A DNA stretch of 64,000 nt from Saxidomus purpurata (taxonomy: Eukaryota > Mollusca > Bivalvia > Venerida > Veneridae). The notes under the pieces were generated by a model. That model did no database searches. It was not told the origin of the DNA and saw only the letters and a list, made by a program, of their open reading frames with translations. A program made the position numbers and the translations under genes. Below are positions 11,390 to 20,810 of the stretch, one piece after another (positions within the stretch are counted from its first letter, which is position 1; each line of letters starts with the position of its first letter). The stretch covers positions 17,979,716-18,043,715 of the forward strand of contig JAFMSR010000005.1 of assembly GCA_022818135.1 (NCBI GenBank), in the 5' to 3' direction.

Positions 11390-12200
11390 TATCATGCAAA
11401 TCTTCATATTGTATATTTTTGACACTTTTAGGGGCCTAAAATAGAATAAATACGGTATTTATAAAAGAAAATGATTTCAAATTACTACAAGTGCCACGAA
11501 AAATAGTTCTACATTTCAAAGGTCAAAAAATATAAAAACGACATAAATATGGCTTTATAATTACCTTCATGAGACTATTTATAAATGTTTTTCTGTTCTA
11601 GTGTTATGATATTGTTTTGCAAACAAAATATTTGCAAGAATTTCCAAGTAAAACACTGACGTTTCAAAAATGGCGGCGTGAGCTCAACACCACTGGGGTA
11701 TTCTAATTGTAAACAAACGAGGAACTTAAGAGTTGATGAGTGAAAAGTGAGCGGTTTAAAGACAGTTTTCAACTTTTGATAGGTAGCTGATAGGTTTCAG
11801 GCCATTTCAACCACGCATTAAGAACTTACTGTGAAAATTGGATAGTGATAAAAAAAATGAAAATCAACTTTTTCTCAAATTTTGTCTCAAAATTGCTGTA
11901 GATGGATAGCAAATGATCTAACTAAGAAAATGAATACCAACAACCCTATGGTTATTTTAAAAACAAAAATTCTACAGGGGATTTTCAATTTTTATGGTGC
12001 CTTGCTGTTCGTTTTAAATCATTCAATTTATCTATTTGGGCTGTATTTTTATGCAATAACTACATCATTAACAATGATTTGTAAACAAAAATACAAAAAT
12101 GATAGGATAAATGAAATGTTTTGATTACTTTTCTCTGTGATTGCACTTGAGGAGTCTTGCTTGTTGAACTGGAAGTAGTCCGGCATGTGGGCGTGGTTAC
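11390..12200. other. Spacer between foldback elements
   Basis: No gene is supported. Open frames of 65 and 80 codons lack context. A short GC-richer patch (ATGGCGGCGTGAGCTC) lies at 11670-11685. Confidence 0.4.
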
Positions 12201-12207
12201 AAAGTGT

Positions 12208-12228
12208 TATCACGTCAGTGACGTGATA
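12208..12228. promoter_or_regulatory. Perfect 21 bp CRE-like palindrome
   Basis: TATCACGTCA-G-TGACGTGATA is a perfect palindrome around one base, containing two CRE-like half sites (TGACGTGA). It may be a bZIP binding site or simply part of a transposon end. No adjacent gene is supported. Confidence 0.4.
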
Positions 12229-12514
12229 TCATTTCAAAATATCGGACGGGTGTTATCGGTCAGATTTAATGCTAGTTGCATGATAAAAAACAAATCGTAG
12301 TAAAATTTTCTACACTTCCGGTATCGCCAGCAATATCAGAAACAACAAAAATAAGACGAATAGCGTTTTATTAGAGGAGTAAAAAAGAACAGCCAAAATT
12401 TCAAGAAATGCAAGGAATGCATGGAAAACTACAAGTTTCAAGACAGCGACTTCGTGAAAGCGCAGCAAATAGTACCCCATCGAACATTTTTTGTTTAAAT
12501 TAACGTGTTAGAAT

Positions 12515-12685
12515 GGAAATAGATTTTTTTGAGTGATATACCGGTTATTATATCACTTTGTGTCGTGTAGATGCTTCGTAATTAATCACTCAGGCCTTCG
12601 TCCTTCGTGATTAGATTACTACGCATTTACACTCCCCACAGTGATATACTAACCGGTATATCACTCAAAAGTTTAATCTATTTCC
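12515..12685. repeat. Foldback element (171 bp) with GAGTGATATACCGGTTA arms
   Basis: The left arm contains GGAAATAGATT, then GAGTGATATACCGGTTA and GTGTAGATGC. The right arm contains TAACCGGTATATCACTC, then AATCTATTTCC. The arms are about 75-80 bp with small indels and fold onto each other almost completely. The element lies directly before a degenerate 145 bp-family element. Confidence 0.8.
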
Positions 12686-12689
12686 TAAT

Positions 12690-13045
12690 TATATGTGGTA
12701 GATATTTCATTGTGTGTGGTGCTAGTTACTTAATATGCTGTACTTTCTTTGTTATATGTAGTACAACTCTTCTGTGGTGGTATAAGCATAACACTTGTTT
12801 ACAGTCCAGAGGCCACCTCTGACCCCTAATTGGCATGCAAATTTGTCAGGATGTGTGTTTTGATGTATTGAATTTGGGTTACCTTGGGTCAATAACTAAT
12901 CACCATGGCAAATAGAAGAAAAACCTTGTGAACACTAAATAGGTCTTATTTTGCATTTTACATTCAATCATCGTTAAAATGTATCAGAATATACTTCTTG
13001 ATTAAAATGTCACTCAGGTGGGCGGTACAGGTCCATCAGACCATA
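12690..13045 (-). mobile_element. Degenerate 145 bp-family element, reverse orientation
   Basis: TATATGTGGTAGATATTTCATT matches the sequence after the array at 9.49 kb. AATTTGGGTTACCTTGGGTCAATAACTA and AAAACCTTGTG match the family monomer. The right end, CTCAGGTGGGCGGTACAGGTCCATCAGACC, is a decayed inverse of the left terminus at 44.04 kb (GGGCCATGATGGCCC, GCTCACCC). This is an old copy in reverse orientation. Confidence 0.55.
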
Positions 13046-13562
13046 GAAGTACCATGCAAACAAAGCGTTTTAAGGACTAAATGAAAATTGAGATCATATA
13101 ACTTGAATTGGAACTAAACCTACAGTCGTATCATTTTTGAATAACATACATGACATTATAACTAAAGTCGTGATCTGATGTCGTGATCTGAGGGTATGTT
13201 ACGCGAGTCGTAAACATAACTGAATATCCAATTCAGCAGAATCTGAAATATTAACTTTTACACGTTTTACATAATAGAGCATGATACATCTTTGCAAAAA
13301 GTCACAGTAGTGTCCAAGGTTGAAACTAATACCGGTATATCTAGCAACTTTATTTTATGACAATGCATTACCATTTTCCTAAAATATAATGAAATGGTGT
13401 GATGTCTAAAATACAGAACATGTAAGTCCATTTGACTCACTTATCATCTACGGTTATAAGTAGTTATAAAGAAGAAAACTTTGAAATAAACTTTTGAAAA
13501 CAGAGAAATAAGGTTGCATTTTCGACAGGCGTGCTTCCTGGATGTTATGATAAAAACTCAGT

Positions 13563-13762
13563 TAAGGGGAGCGGTGGTGTAGAGGTTTAGGTGCCGCTCA
13601 TCCCGGAGGTTGCGGGTTCGAGCCCCACCAAGGTCTCGACCGTACCTCCTCATTTGACACCAGTACTGGTTTTTCCAAGAAGCGGACTCGAGAGTGACGT
13701 GATAAGCTCAAAGCTTTCTTCACAATCGAGCTAAAATAAATTAGTATAAACTATAAACTATG
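13563..13762 (+). mobile_element. tRNA-derived SINE, family A, with intact target-site duplication
   Basis: The tRNA-like head (13567-13640) has an A-box-like GGTGGTGTAGAGGTTTAGG and a perfect B box GGGTTCGAGCCCC. The body has ACTCGAGAGTGACGTGATAAGCTC and CTTTCTTCACAATCGA blocks shared with the SINE at 20.6 kb. The tail is a TATAAAC-type short repeat. The 8 bp AACTCAGT occurs immediately before (13555-13562) and after (13763-13770) the 200 bp element, the signature of target-primed reverse transcription. It resembles RUDI-type bivalve SINEs by layout; that name is from memory. Confidence 0.85.
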
Positions 13763-13770
13763 AACTCAGT

Positions 13771-14900
13771 GTGAACACCCTCATAATACGCATTGTTTTC
13801 AGGTGAATGGCATTTTTATGCGGGCAAAATTTGAGAAATGACACAAAAGTAAGACATTGTTCTTGTGACGGGCATACCACACAAACGCGATGAAAAATTC
13901 AGTTGTCACATTGTTAGGATATATTTTATGCAGCAGTAAAATATTTAATTAGAAAGGAAGTTCACAAAGTTAAATTACTGTAAATGCAGGAATGCATTAA
14001 GAAAGGCTTAACTACTAGAAGGCGCCTCAATCCGAGGCCACATCTTACACAAAGTTTGGGGTATGATAATCAAACTCTATTAAACTTTTACTACTATCTT
14101 CACGTTTCGAACACTAGTGTTATGACCCGTTAACATTTTCCCAAAGTAATCTACATAGAAATTTAAAGAAAATGTTATCTTACACACATATACTGAATCA
14201 CATTCTACATATATAAATACGTTTGCCCCGATGAGGTTTTACTGTTTTCCCAAAACAATATTTACTGAAACTTGTATTTAGCCCTTTCGACTATTTGAAT
14301 GAACCTTACATAAATGTTGAGCACTATAAGCAAATGGGATCCTGCATGTGTCAATCAGAATGGAATTATCTCGATTTGTCAAAACTTTGAATTATTGTTC
14401 CATTCTGCAAGTATCTCCAAAATCATACTATAGATTCACTTAGTATTTATTACACATGCCGAAAGGGTATATTTAAAGGCAGTTCACTACTTTTCCAAAA
14501 ACAACAACATTATATCCATTTCTCTATCTTGCTCCATGATTGAATTGTCTCCCTTCATCATGAGTAGAACTTTATTATTTGTGCAGTCATCTGGTGCAAA
14601 AATACAATTTATAATAATATATTATTTATAATTACAATAATAATGTATATACAATTTTCAAAAAAGTTCAAGGAAACATATAAGTTTTGATCAGAAGGTA
14701 TATAAGATGTGTAGTTGACGGTTAGATTGACACAATCTTAGGGGAGGGAGACTGATGCTCTTGTAAAATGTTTGTGTTGTAATAATTCTAAAAATATGTC
14801 TAACTGAATGAGTTCTTTTATTGCTATGATTCTCTTTCAGATTAATATCTCGATTCCATTTGATCAAGGTCATACACGTAAATGACACACGTGTATATAT
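13771..14900. other. AT-rich DNA, no supported gene
   Basis: No coding or repeat structure can be defended. Short open frames of up to 65 codons are present without splice or motif support. Confidence 0.5.
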
Positions 14901-14914
14901 ATATATATAATGTA

Positions 14915-14974
<60 letters not shown>

Positions 14975-14977
14975 TAC
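14893..14977. repeat. (TA)n microsatellite including a perfect 66 bp palindrome
   Basis: A (TA)n tract at 14893-14909 is followed by a perfect palindrome at 14912-14977. GTAGTGA is at its left end, an uninterrupted AT alternation follows, and TCACTAC is at its right end, giving 33 bp arms with no spacer. The non-AT flanks also pair, so this is more than a simple dinucleotide run. Cruciform extrusion and replication slippage are expected here. Confidence 0.9.
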
Positions 14978-16815
14978 TTCTAGTTAAATAATTAGAATTG
15001 TTAAAATACTATGAAGATAAGTAGTACAGTTTGGTTCACTAGATATAAAGTAAAAAGAATGTTTTACTACAACTTATGCCTTTTTATATCCACTCTCATT
15101 ATAATGCTTAACACTCTTTAACAATGAATATACGGCAGGAATTTAATTATCATTAAATAACTTTAACAGTACAACATGTCATATTACAGAAAAATGATTC
15201 CATTGCGCATTTACATAATTCTGTATGCAAAATGGATGTTACATAGTAACTTCATGTCGGTGTAATGTCAGTGAAGTGCAATTAAATATAAGATCTGGAT
15301 ACCAGATTCTTTTGTTGAGTTTAAGTTAGTTGTAAATTGTTGACAATCTTTAACAATATTACCTATAAAACATCTTTTATTGCGGGTACAAGTGACACAG
15401 CAAGAAATGTTGGGTAATTTATTCCGAATGAAGAGATGATAGTTTACAACGTGTGTGTTTTCAAATGTATCATTTTGATTACCCTAAACTGCAGATGTGC
15501 CTTTATAAGTTGTAAAGAAGTCGTGCAAACTCGGCATTCTCCGTAATTGTTCGAATTACCGCATTCTATTCTTTTTTCCCACATACTATATAAAACAGTA
15601 AAAAGTCTTAAACAATTAGCGAGTTTTACAAATGAAAATAGTCTTCGTGGTCAGATCAGTATATGAAACAACTATGGCCACCAAAGCTACATATACTCAA
15701 AAATTTGAAGAGGGTCCTTGAAAATTTAGAGAGATCTTAAATAATTTTAGCGGTCTTTATTTCAATTACAGCTTTCTCCAAATAATTATAACACGCTGTA
15801 TATCTCATAAAGAGGCCTTTTAGTATTCACACAGCTCTCTTCAATTTAATCTTCAATATTTTATATCATTACTTGAATCGAAGAGGTATTCAATTCATTT
15901 ATTTCGCGCTTTAAATCATTTTTTTAAAAAATATCTCATTGTTTAATTAGAGAGCTTCCATTTGATTAGACAGCAACAAGTACTATTATGCTATTTACAA
16001 ACCGGCAATTTTTACAATTTCTCAAACATCTCCCACCACAAGAACATGGCGAAAAAAAGCCTGAGCTGCGCATGTACACTCATGATTTGAATAACATTTT
16101 CGTGTCATATGTTTTAAAAGCAATCTTATCTATACATGTATTTATGTTCCATTTTGCGTGCAAAAGGTATTCTTTTTATTTTGTCGGTTAAGTATTTACA
16201 TTTGTAAACATATCATTTTCAACCAGTCAAGTAATGACTTATTGCATTGGTGTTCCTTTAGCGGTGGAAAATTCGGTAGGAAAGAGTCTAACATGACGCC
16301 TCACTGCTGGCGACAGAGTGGCGAAAGTTTATTACTTTCTAAAGGGTATCATAGAAAATTCAATCTCATTTCAAGATTTTTTAAAAGTTGTTTGCCGGTT
16401 CTTTATCAAAATATTTGTTAAGTTAAAGTTTATACTCCAACACATCGTATCGTCTGATTACAAAAAGAAAACACAGGTTAAGGTGATTCAGCGCGCTATG
16501 AAAAAAAAATATTCAAGTTTATTATTTTTAGGGATATCTAGGGTTCATTGTGCTTAATATGGAGCTCTAACTGTCTATATCGCTTTTGAATAGTCGTTCC
16601 TCCAACACCAACATATTGATTAACTGTGGTTAAAACCGGCGTGACAAATAACAAAACATCCCTGTTCAGTAACTATCAACGCAGTTCCTGTGTATGAAAT
16701 AAGAAAAGAAACTTATTTTCTTATTTAAGTCAACACCTTAACACAAGAATCTTACCGAATTAATCATCATTCATATCTGCAAAGTCTCGAGGTTACCTTT
16801 CAGAGAAAAGCCGTT
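14978..16815. other. AT-rich DNA, no supported gene
   Basis: Several overlapping open frames of 67-87 codons occur at 15.99-16.56 kb, but none has recognisable motifs or splice support. They are treated as chance. Confidence 0.45.
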
Positions 16816-16844
16816 AAGGGATGCAATATGCGTATAAAAGGTCG

Positions 16845-16920
16845 TGACCTCATTGAGTTTCGAACCCAGGACCTCCAATTCCAGTGAGGAAAACAAACTC
16901 GTTACACCAGATCTCTTCAT
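16845..16920 (-). repeat. tRNA-like SINE head, minus strand
   Basis: On the minus strand TCTGGTGTAACGAG (A-box-like) is followed about 35 bases later by CCTGGGTTCGAAACTC (B box GGTTCGAAAC). The spacing is normal for a tRNA-derived SINE head. No clear body was traced downstream on the minus strand. It is either a decayed SINE or a tRNA pseudogene. Confidence 0.55.
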
Positions 16921-17900
16921 ACTCTACAAATTAAATTTCAAAATTTACCCTTCAGTGCTAATGAAGCCTATTATTTTCAGCTTTGCGAGTGCTCGACTTA
17001 ACATTTTGTAAGACTTACAATTATTCTAAGCCCATGATGGCCTTGTGGAAGTATTGTTGGCCTTCAGTTAAACCGTCTAAACATAATCCCATGGTTTTCC
17101 GTATGTTAGTAGAAAAGTTTAATCAACGTAAGCTTAAAGTAAGCTTGTTTTACTTACTAAAAGAGGATTTGCGGCGGTTAAAGTAAAGATGGATCGAATA
17201 GAATCTTGTAAAGCGTGCTTTTAGAGACAGGGAAAATTAAATATTCCTCAAAATCATATGAAACTGTAAGCTTCTGACGTACAAATGGGAATTTGTTCAC
17301 AAAAAAGGAAAATCAGTATACATGTATATCTAAACAGTTAAAAGAATTGTATTTGAGACTAATTTGAGTAATTTCAGCAGCACAACGGGCAAAACAATTA
17401 GTACAGACATATAGATTGCGTCTGCCCAAAAGGTTAAATACAATATATCTATTTAACCAGACAGACGTGTTAAGATAACGACCCTTACTCTTTTTATAAG
17501 CTCATAAATTAACAAATGTCTTTTAACGAATGTCATACACCACCCAAACAGAAGATAATATAAACATCTGATGCTCAAATGATCACGCTCATCGGCTTTA
17601 TGGCCAGGTTTTGTCAAAAACTGTCTTCTTGTTTGACAATTCAAAATAGCCTAAAACCTACCTAAAGTGATAAACGTCGGAAACGCTTCTTTGAGTCAAC
17701 ATATTATGAATTTATGTTATGCACCGAACATATAATTTAATGTTTTGCGGGAAGATTTAAACGATCTTATAAATGGTATATAAAAACAAATTGTTTAGAG
17801 ATAACAACCGTAACACTGCACATTGATAATTTGCGTATACATTACAGATGATTTTATTTAATACATCGTCAAATAAGCAACAACAACAATAATAAAATAA
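16921..17900. other. AT-rich DNA, no supported gene
   Basis: No features are supported. Open frames here reach only 67 codons. Confidence 0.45.
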
Positions 17901-17907
17901 TGATAAA

Positions 17908-17908
<1 letters not shown>

Positions 17909-17949
<41 letters not shown>

Positions 17950-17981
17950 AATTATTGTTTCATCATCATCATCATCATCAT
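17909..17981. repeat. (ATT)n and (CAT)n microsatellites
   Basis: An (ATT)n run at about 17909-17947 is followed, after a short interruption, by (CAT)n at 17961-17981. The trinucleotide run creates a histidine-rich stretch at the start of a 122-codon frame that has no other support. Confidence 0.9.
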
Positions 17982-18444
17982 TACATTGTTATCATCGGAA
18001 CAATTACTACTACTATTACACTCTTTATTATTAGTAGTCCGAGATGTATTCAAAAAGCTTTGAGACTAACATGCTCACGTAGAAATTATAATAGGTATGT
18101 ATGCGCACGAAGCTTTTGTGAACTTATAAGTCGTTTCCATAGCTATGTTCACCAAACAAATTTAACACAATTGGTTCTGCTATTGCAACGTCATAACCGT
18201 TTTAAACACAGCATAACCATATACGTACACAAGCATGTAGCCTTCAGAAAATACAATTATGTCTTTCAAAAAGACACGTTGTGTTTTGAATATACCAGGT
18301 TAGCAGATTCGACGAGACATTAAAAATGTATCTTGTGATTCTTCATCTCCCACAGCTTCTGTTTACAGCTGGGTTAACACATTTCATAAAGCAGAATCTA
18401 GAGTCAAAAACCGACATTTACATCGTGTAGGGCACCCCAAAACT

Positions 18445-18589
18445 TCATTGTCGTCTCGGAACATGTACTGTAGAAGCCATGGTATCAGAAGACTCGAGCA
18501 GTACAATTTCATAAATAGCTACATCAGCGGGTATTTCATTGATAAGTCCTGACAAAGTTCTGATGAAAGGTGGATCTATCATTTCGAAC
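18445..18589 (-). CDS. Possible exon of an unrecognised protein
   Basis: On the minus strand a strong acceptor context lies at 18590-18591: a pyrimidine-rich tract ending CCTGTCTTTCAG. It is followed by an open frame translating FEMIDPPFIRTLSGLINEI and continuing with PADVAIYEIVLLESSD to a stop near 18445. A possible GT donor (CTACA|GTACAT) lies at 18468-18467, so the exon could end there. Amino-acid composition looks more protein-like than in neighbouring frames, but I do not recognise a family. No partner exons were identified, and chance is a real alternative. Confidence 0.3.
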
Positions 18590-18784
18590 CTGAAAGACAG
18601 GAAAATAATAAACAGTGGATAAGGACAAGAAAGATTGATTCTAGCGAAATAAACTTTAGTTCTCATATTTCGAAGGATTGGCATAAGAATTTGCCCTACA
18701 TTAGCTTTAGTGTTACTTTGTAAAGCCAGTCTAAAAACGTTTTGAAAATCCAGCGTAATTGTAAGTCAAAATTATTCTTAATAG

Positions 18785-18872
18785 TTTTCTTTGATTTAAC
18801 GTCCGTTTTAACAGTGTTTCAAATATTTATATTCGGCAGTTTACCTCACCATAGTTTCTAGGATGGACAAAT
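18785..18872 (-). repeat. SINE family B body fragment
   Basis: TTTAACGTCCGTTTTAACA, CGGCAGTTTACC and TTTCTAGGATGGAC match in order the body of the element at 5826-6028 (CGCCCGTTTCAACTG, GGCAGTTTACC, TTCCTAGGAAGGAC) in the same orientation. The tRNA-like head is missing, so this is a truncated, old copy. Confidence 0.5.
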
Positions 18873-20590
18873 ATTTGACCCTTATCGTATATAAGTTGCA
18901 TCGTGGAGCAAAAGTTCAGAAAGAAAAAGTATTTTATCTACAAAATACTTCCGTGTAACCAAAGTGTGAACCAGTATGAATAAATTCACTCGATAGATCG
19001 TATCGTTTTAACCATAAATTGCTATGCAGCCTTGCATATCGACCTTTCTGGCAACTCGGAAGGTCAAAGGCAGAAGCTGCATAGCTACTGTTCATCCATA
19101 CCTTTTTTTCAATTATAAGATCATAAATCTTAATTGAGAATAATAGTAAATATAAAATAAAAGTTTTTGAAAATGACATTGTTGGATTTTTTTCAGTAAA
19201 TTTCACAAGTAAATAAACAAGTTGATACAGTAACTTGGACGCTTGATGCTGGCCGTGATTAAATTTTTTTCACGATTTGTCCAAAAACTGTCGACTCATG
19301 TTGAGCACTTGAAGGCAAGATTAAATGCGTTCAGTATCCGCAACCTTGTCAGTAATGGTTTAGTGTCATCTCTGATCAATTTTAACGGGTAATTTCACTT
19401 GTGGCCTTGTAAAGCCGATTATAAAGTACATTCTTTTACAGCGTTTGCTATACAACCGACATTAAAACCCGAGGTACATTTTATACATGGTTCGTTTTTT
19501 AAAAAATTAACAGATTTCTTCAGAATGATACTAGTTCCGGTTTGAAGTTAATGAGATGTTACTGTTAATATAGCTTTTTTCTGAATCACAAACATACAGC
19601 CTATTATATTTAATGTTTTATTATATATATAGTTTAATTTCGGAAAGATAAATTTGCGATTTCTTTGGTAATAATTACATTTGGAAGCTGTAGTTTACGT
19701 GTTTGCAATATATTAACCATTACTGCACTGATTATTACATTTACAAACTGGATGTTTCATATAACACTTCAGGGAACTTTAGAGATAAATTGACGATTAA
19801 TTTCCCAACTCGCTAAATGCATTAAAGTCGGACATTATGACAGAAATAATGAGTTACTCAGCATCAAAACATGCCTTACTTACAAAACATATCAATAAAT
19901 TGTAGATTTAAATCAATGACACGGTAATAATTTTCTTACACGCCCTTTTCGCTCAGATTGTGCCGATTATTTCGGTCGAGTAAGGGCGGAGACATGGACT
20001 CGTGTGTCAAACCCCCCACGGCCAGAATAATGATGAAGCAATTAATCATACAGCCAACTAGACCTGCTTCAAGGACTGCTTTTCTTTACAAACATAGACA
20101 AGGAATGTTAAGATTTCGGAGACAAGGATATCGTTTTACAGCTCTTCTGGTATAAATCGATGAATCTCTGTCAAATTTTAACAACCTCTCCATATTGAGT
20201 AGCTATGAACTATGATACTGAAACAATATCGTGTACGTTTCTTTTGATACGCCTTATTACATGTTCAATCACATATATAAATGGAAAATGCACAATCACT
20301 GTCCCTTTATACAAATTTACATACAAAGCTCATTTCCATGTAAGACATAATAAATACGAATATCCAATTGAGTGCTACACATAGCGGTTGTCAAGCTTCA
20401 AGTTCATTAATCAGTTCCTAGGTCAGTCTGGGTATATAATGACAAAATAACACACATAGCAACAGGAGACAGGGGGTGTAAAATTCACTTTCAACAAGTT
20501 TTGTTTGGTAAATCTTTACTAAAACACTATCGTAGTTTCATTAGTGAAAAAGTATAACAGCGAAACATGTTCAGTATTTATTACATCATT
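18873..20590. other. AT-rich DNA, no supported gene
   Basis: A 90-codon minus-strand frame (18934-19206) and a 65-codon plus-strand frame (19958-20155) lack recognisable motifs. Around 19940-19990 the inverse pair CGCCCTT/AAGGGCG forms a small imperfect hairpin. Nothing more is supported. Confidence 0.45.
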
Positions 20591-20593
20591 TGT

Positions 20594-20810
20594 GGGCCTC
20601 GATAGCTCAGTGGTTAGGGCGTTCCCCTCCGGAACGGGAGGTCCCGGGTTCAAATCCCAGTCCGAGGACGAGGTGTGTCTTAAGCAAAGACATTGATGCC
20701 ACACGTGCTTCAGTCTACCAGCTTTTAACGGAATGAGTGCTCGAGAGCGATTCAATAAGCTACGGAGCCTTCTTCGTAATCGAACAAAGATAAATTCGTA
20801 TAAGATAAAA
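20594..20810 (+). mobile_element. tRNA-derived SINE, family A, with well-preserved tRNA head
   Basis: The head at 20595-20668 folds largely as a tRNA. Its D-arm is ATAGCTCAGTGGTTAGGGC. The anticodon stem is CGTTC/GAACG around loop CCCTCCG, with CTC in the anticodon position. The B box is GGGTTCAAATCCC and CCTCG pairs with CGAGG in the acceptor. Position 33 is C rather than T, and a body follows, so it is a SINE and not a tRNA gene. The body motifs GAGTGCTCGAGAGCGATTCA, ATAAGCT and CCTTCTTCGTAATCGA match the SINE at 13.56 kb. A target-site duplication was not resolved. Confidence 0.8.

Noticed and set aside
17955..18323. 122-codon frame starting with a histidine run
   Set aside because: The start is a (CAT)n microsatellite and the rest has no recognisable motif or splice support.
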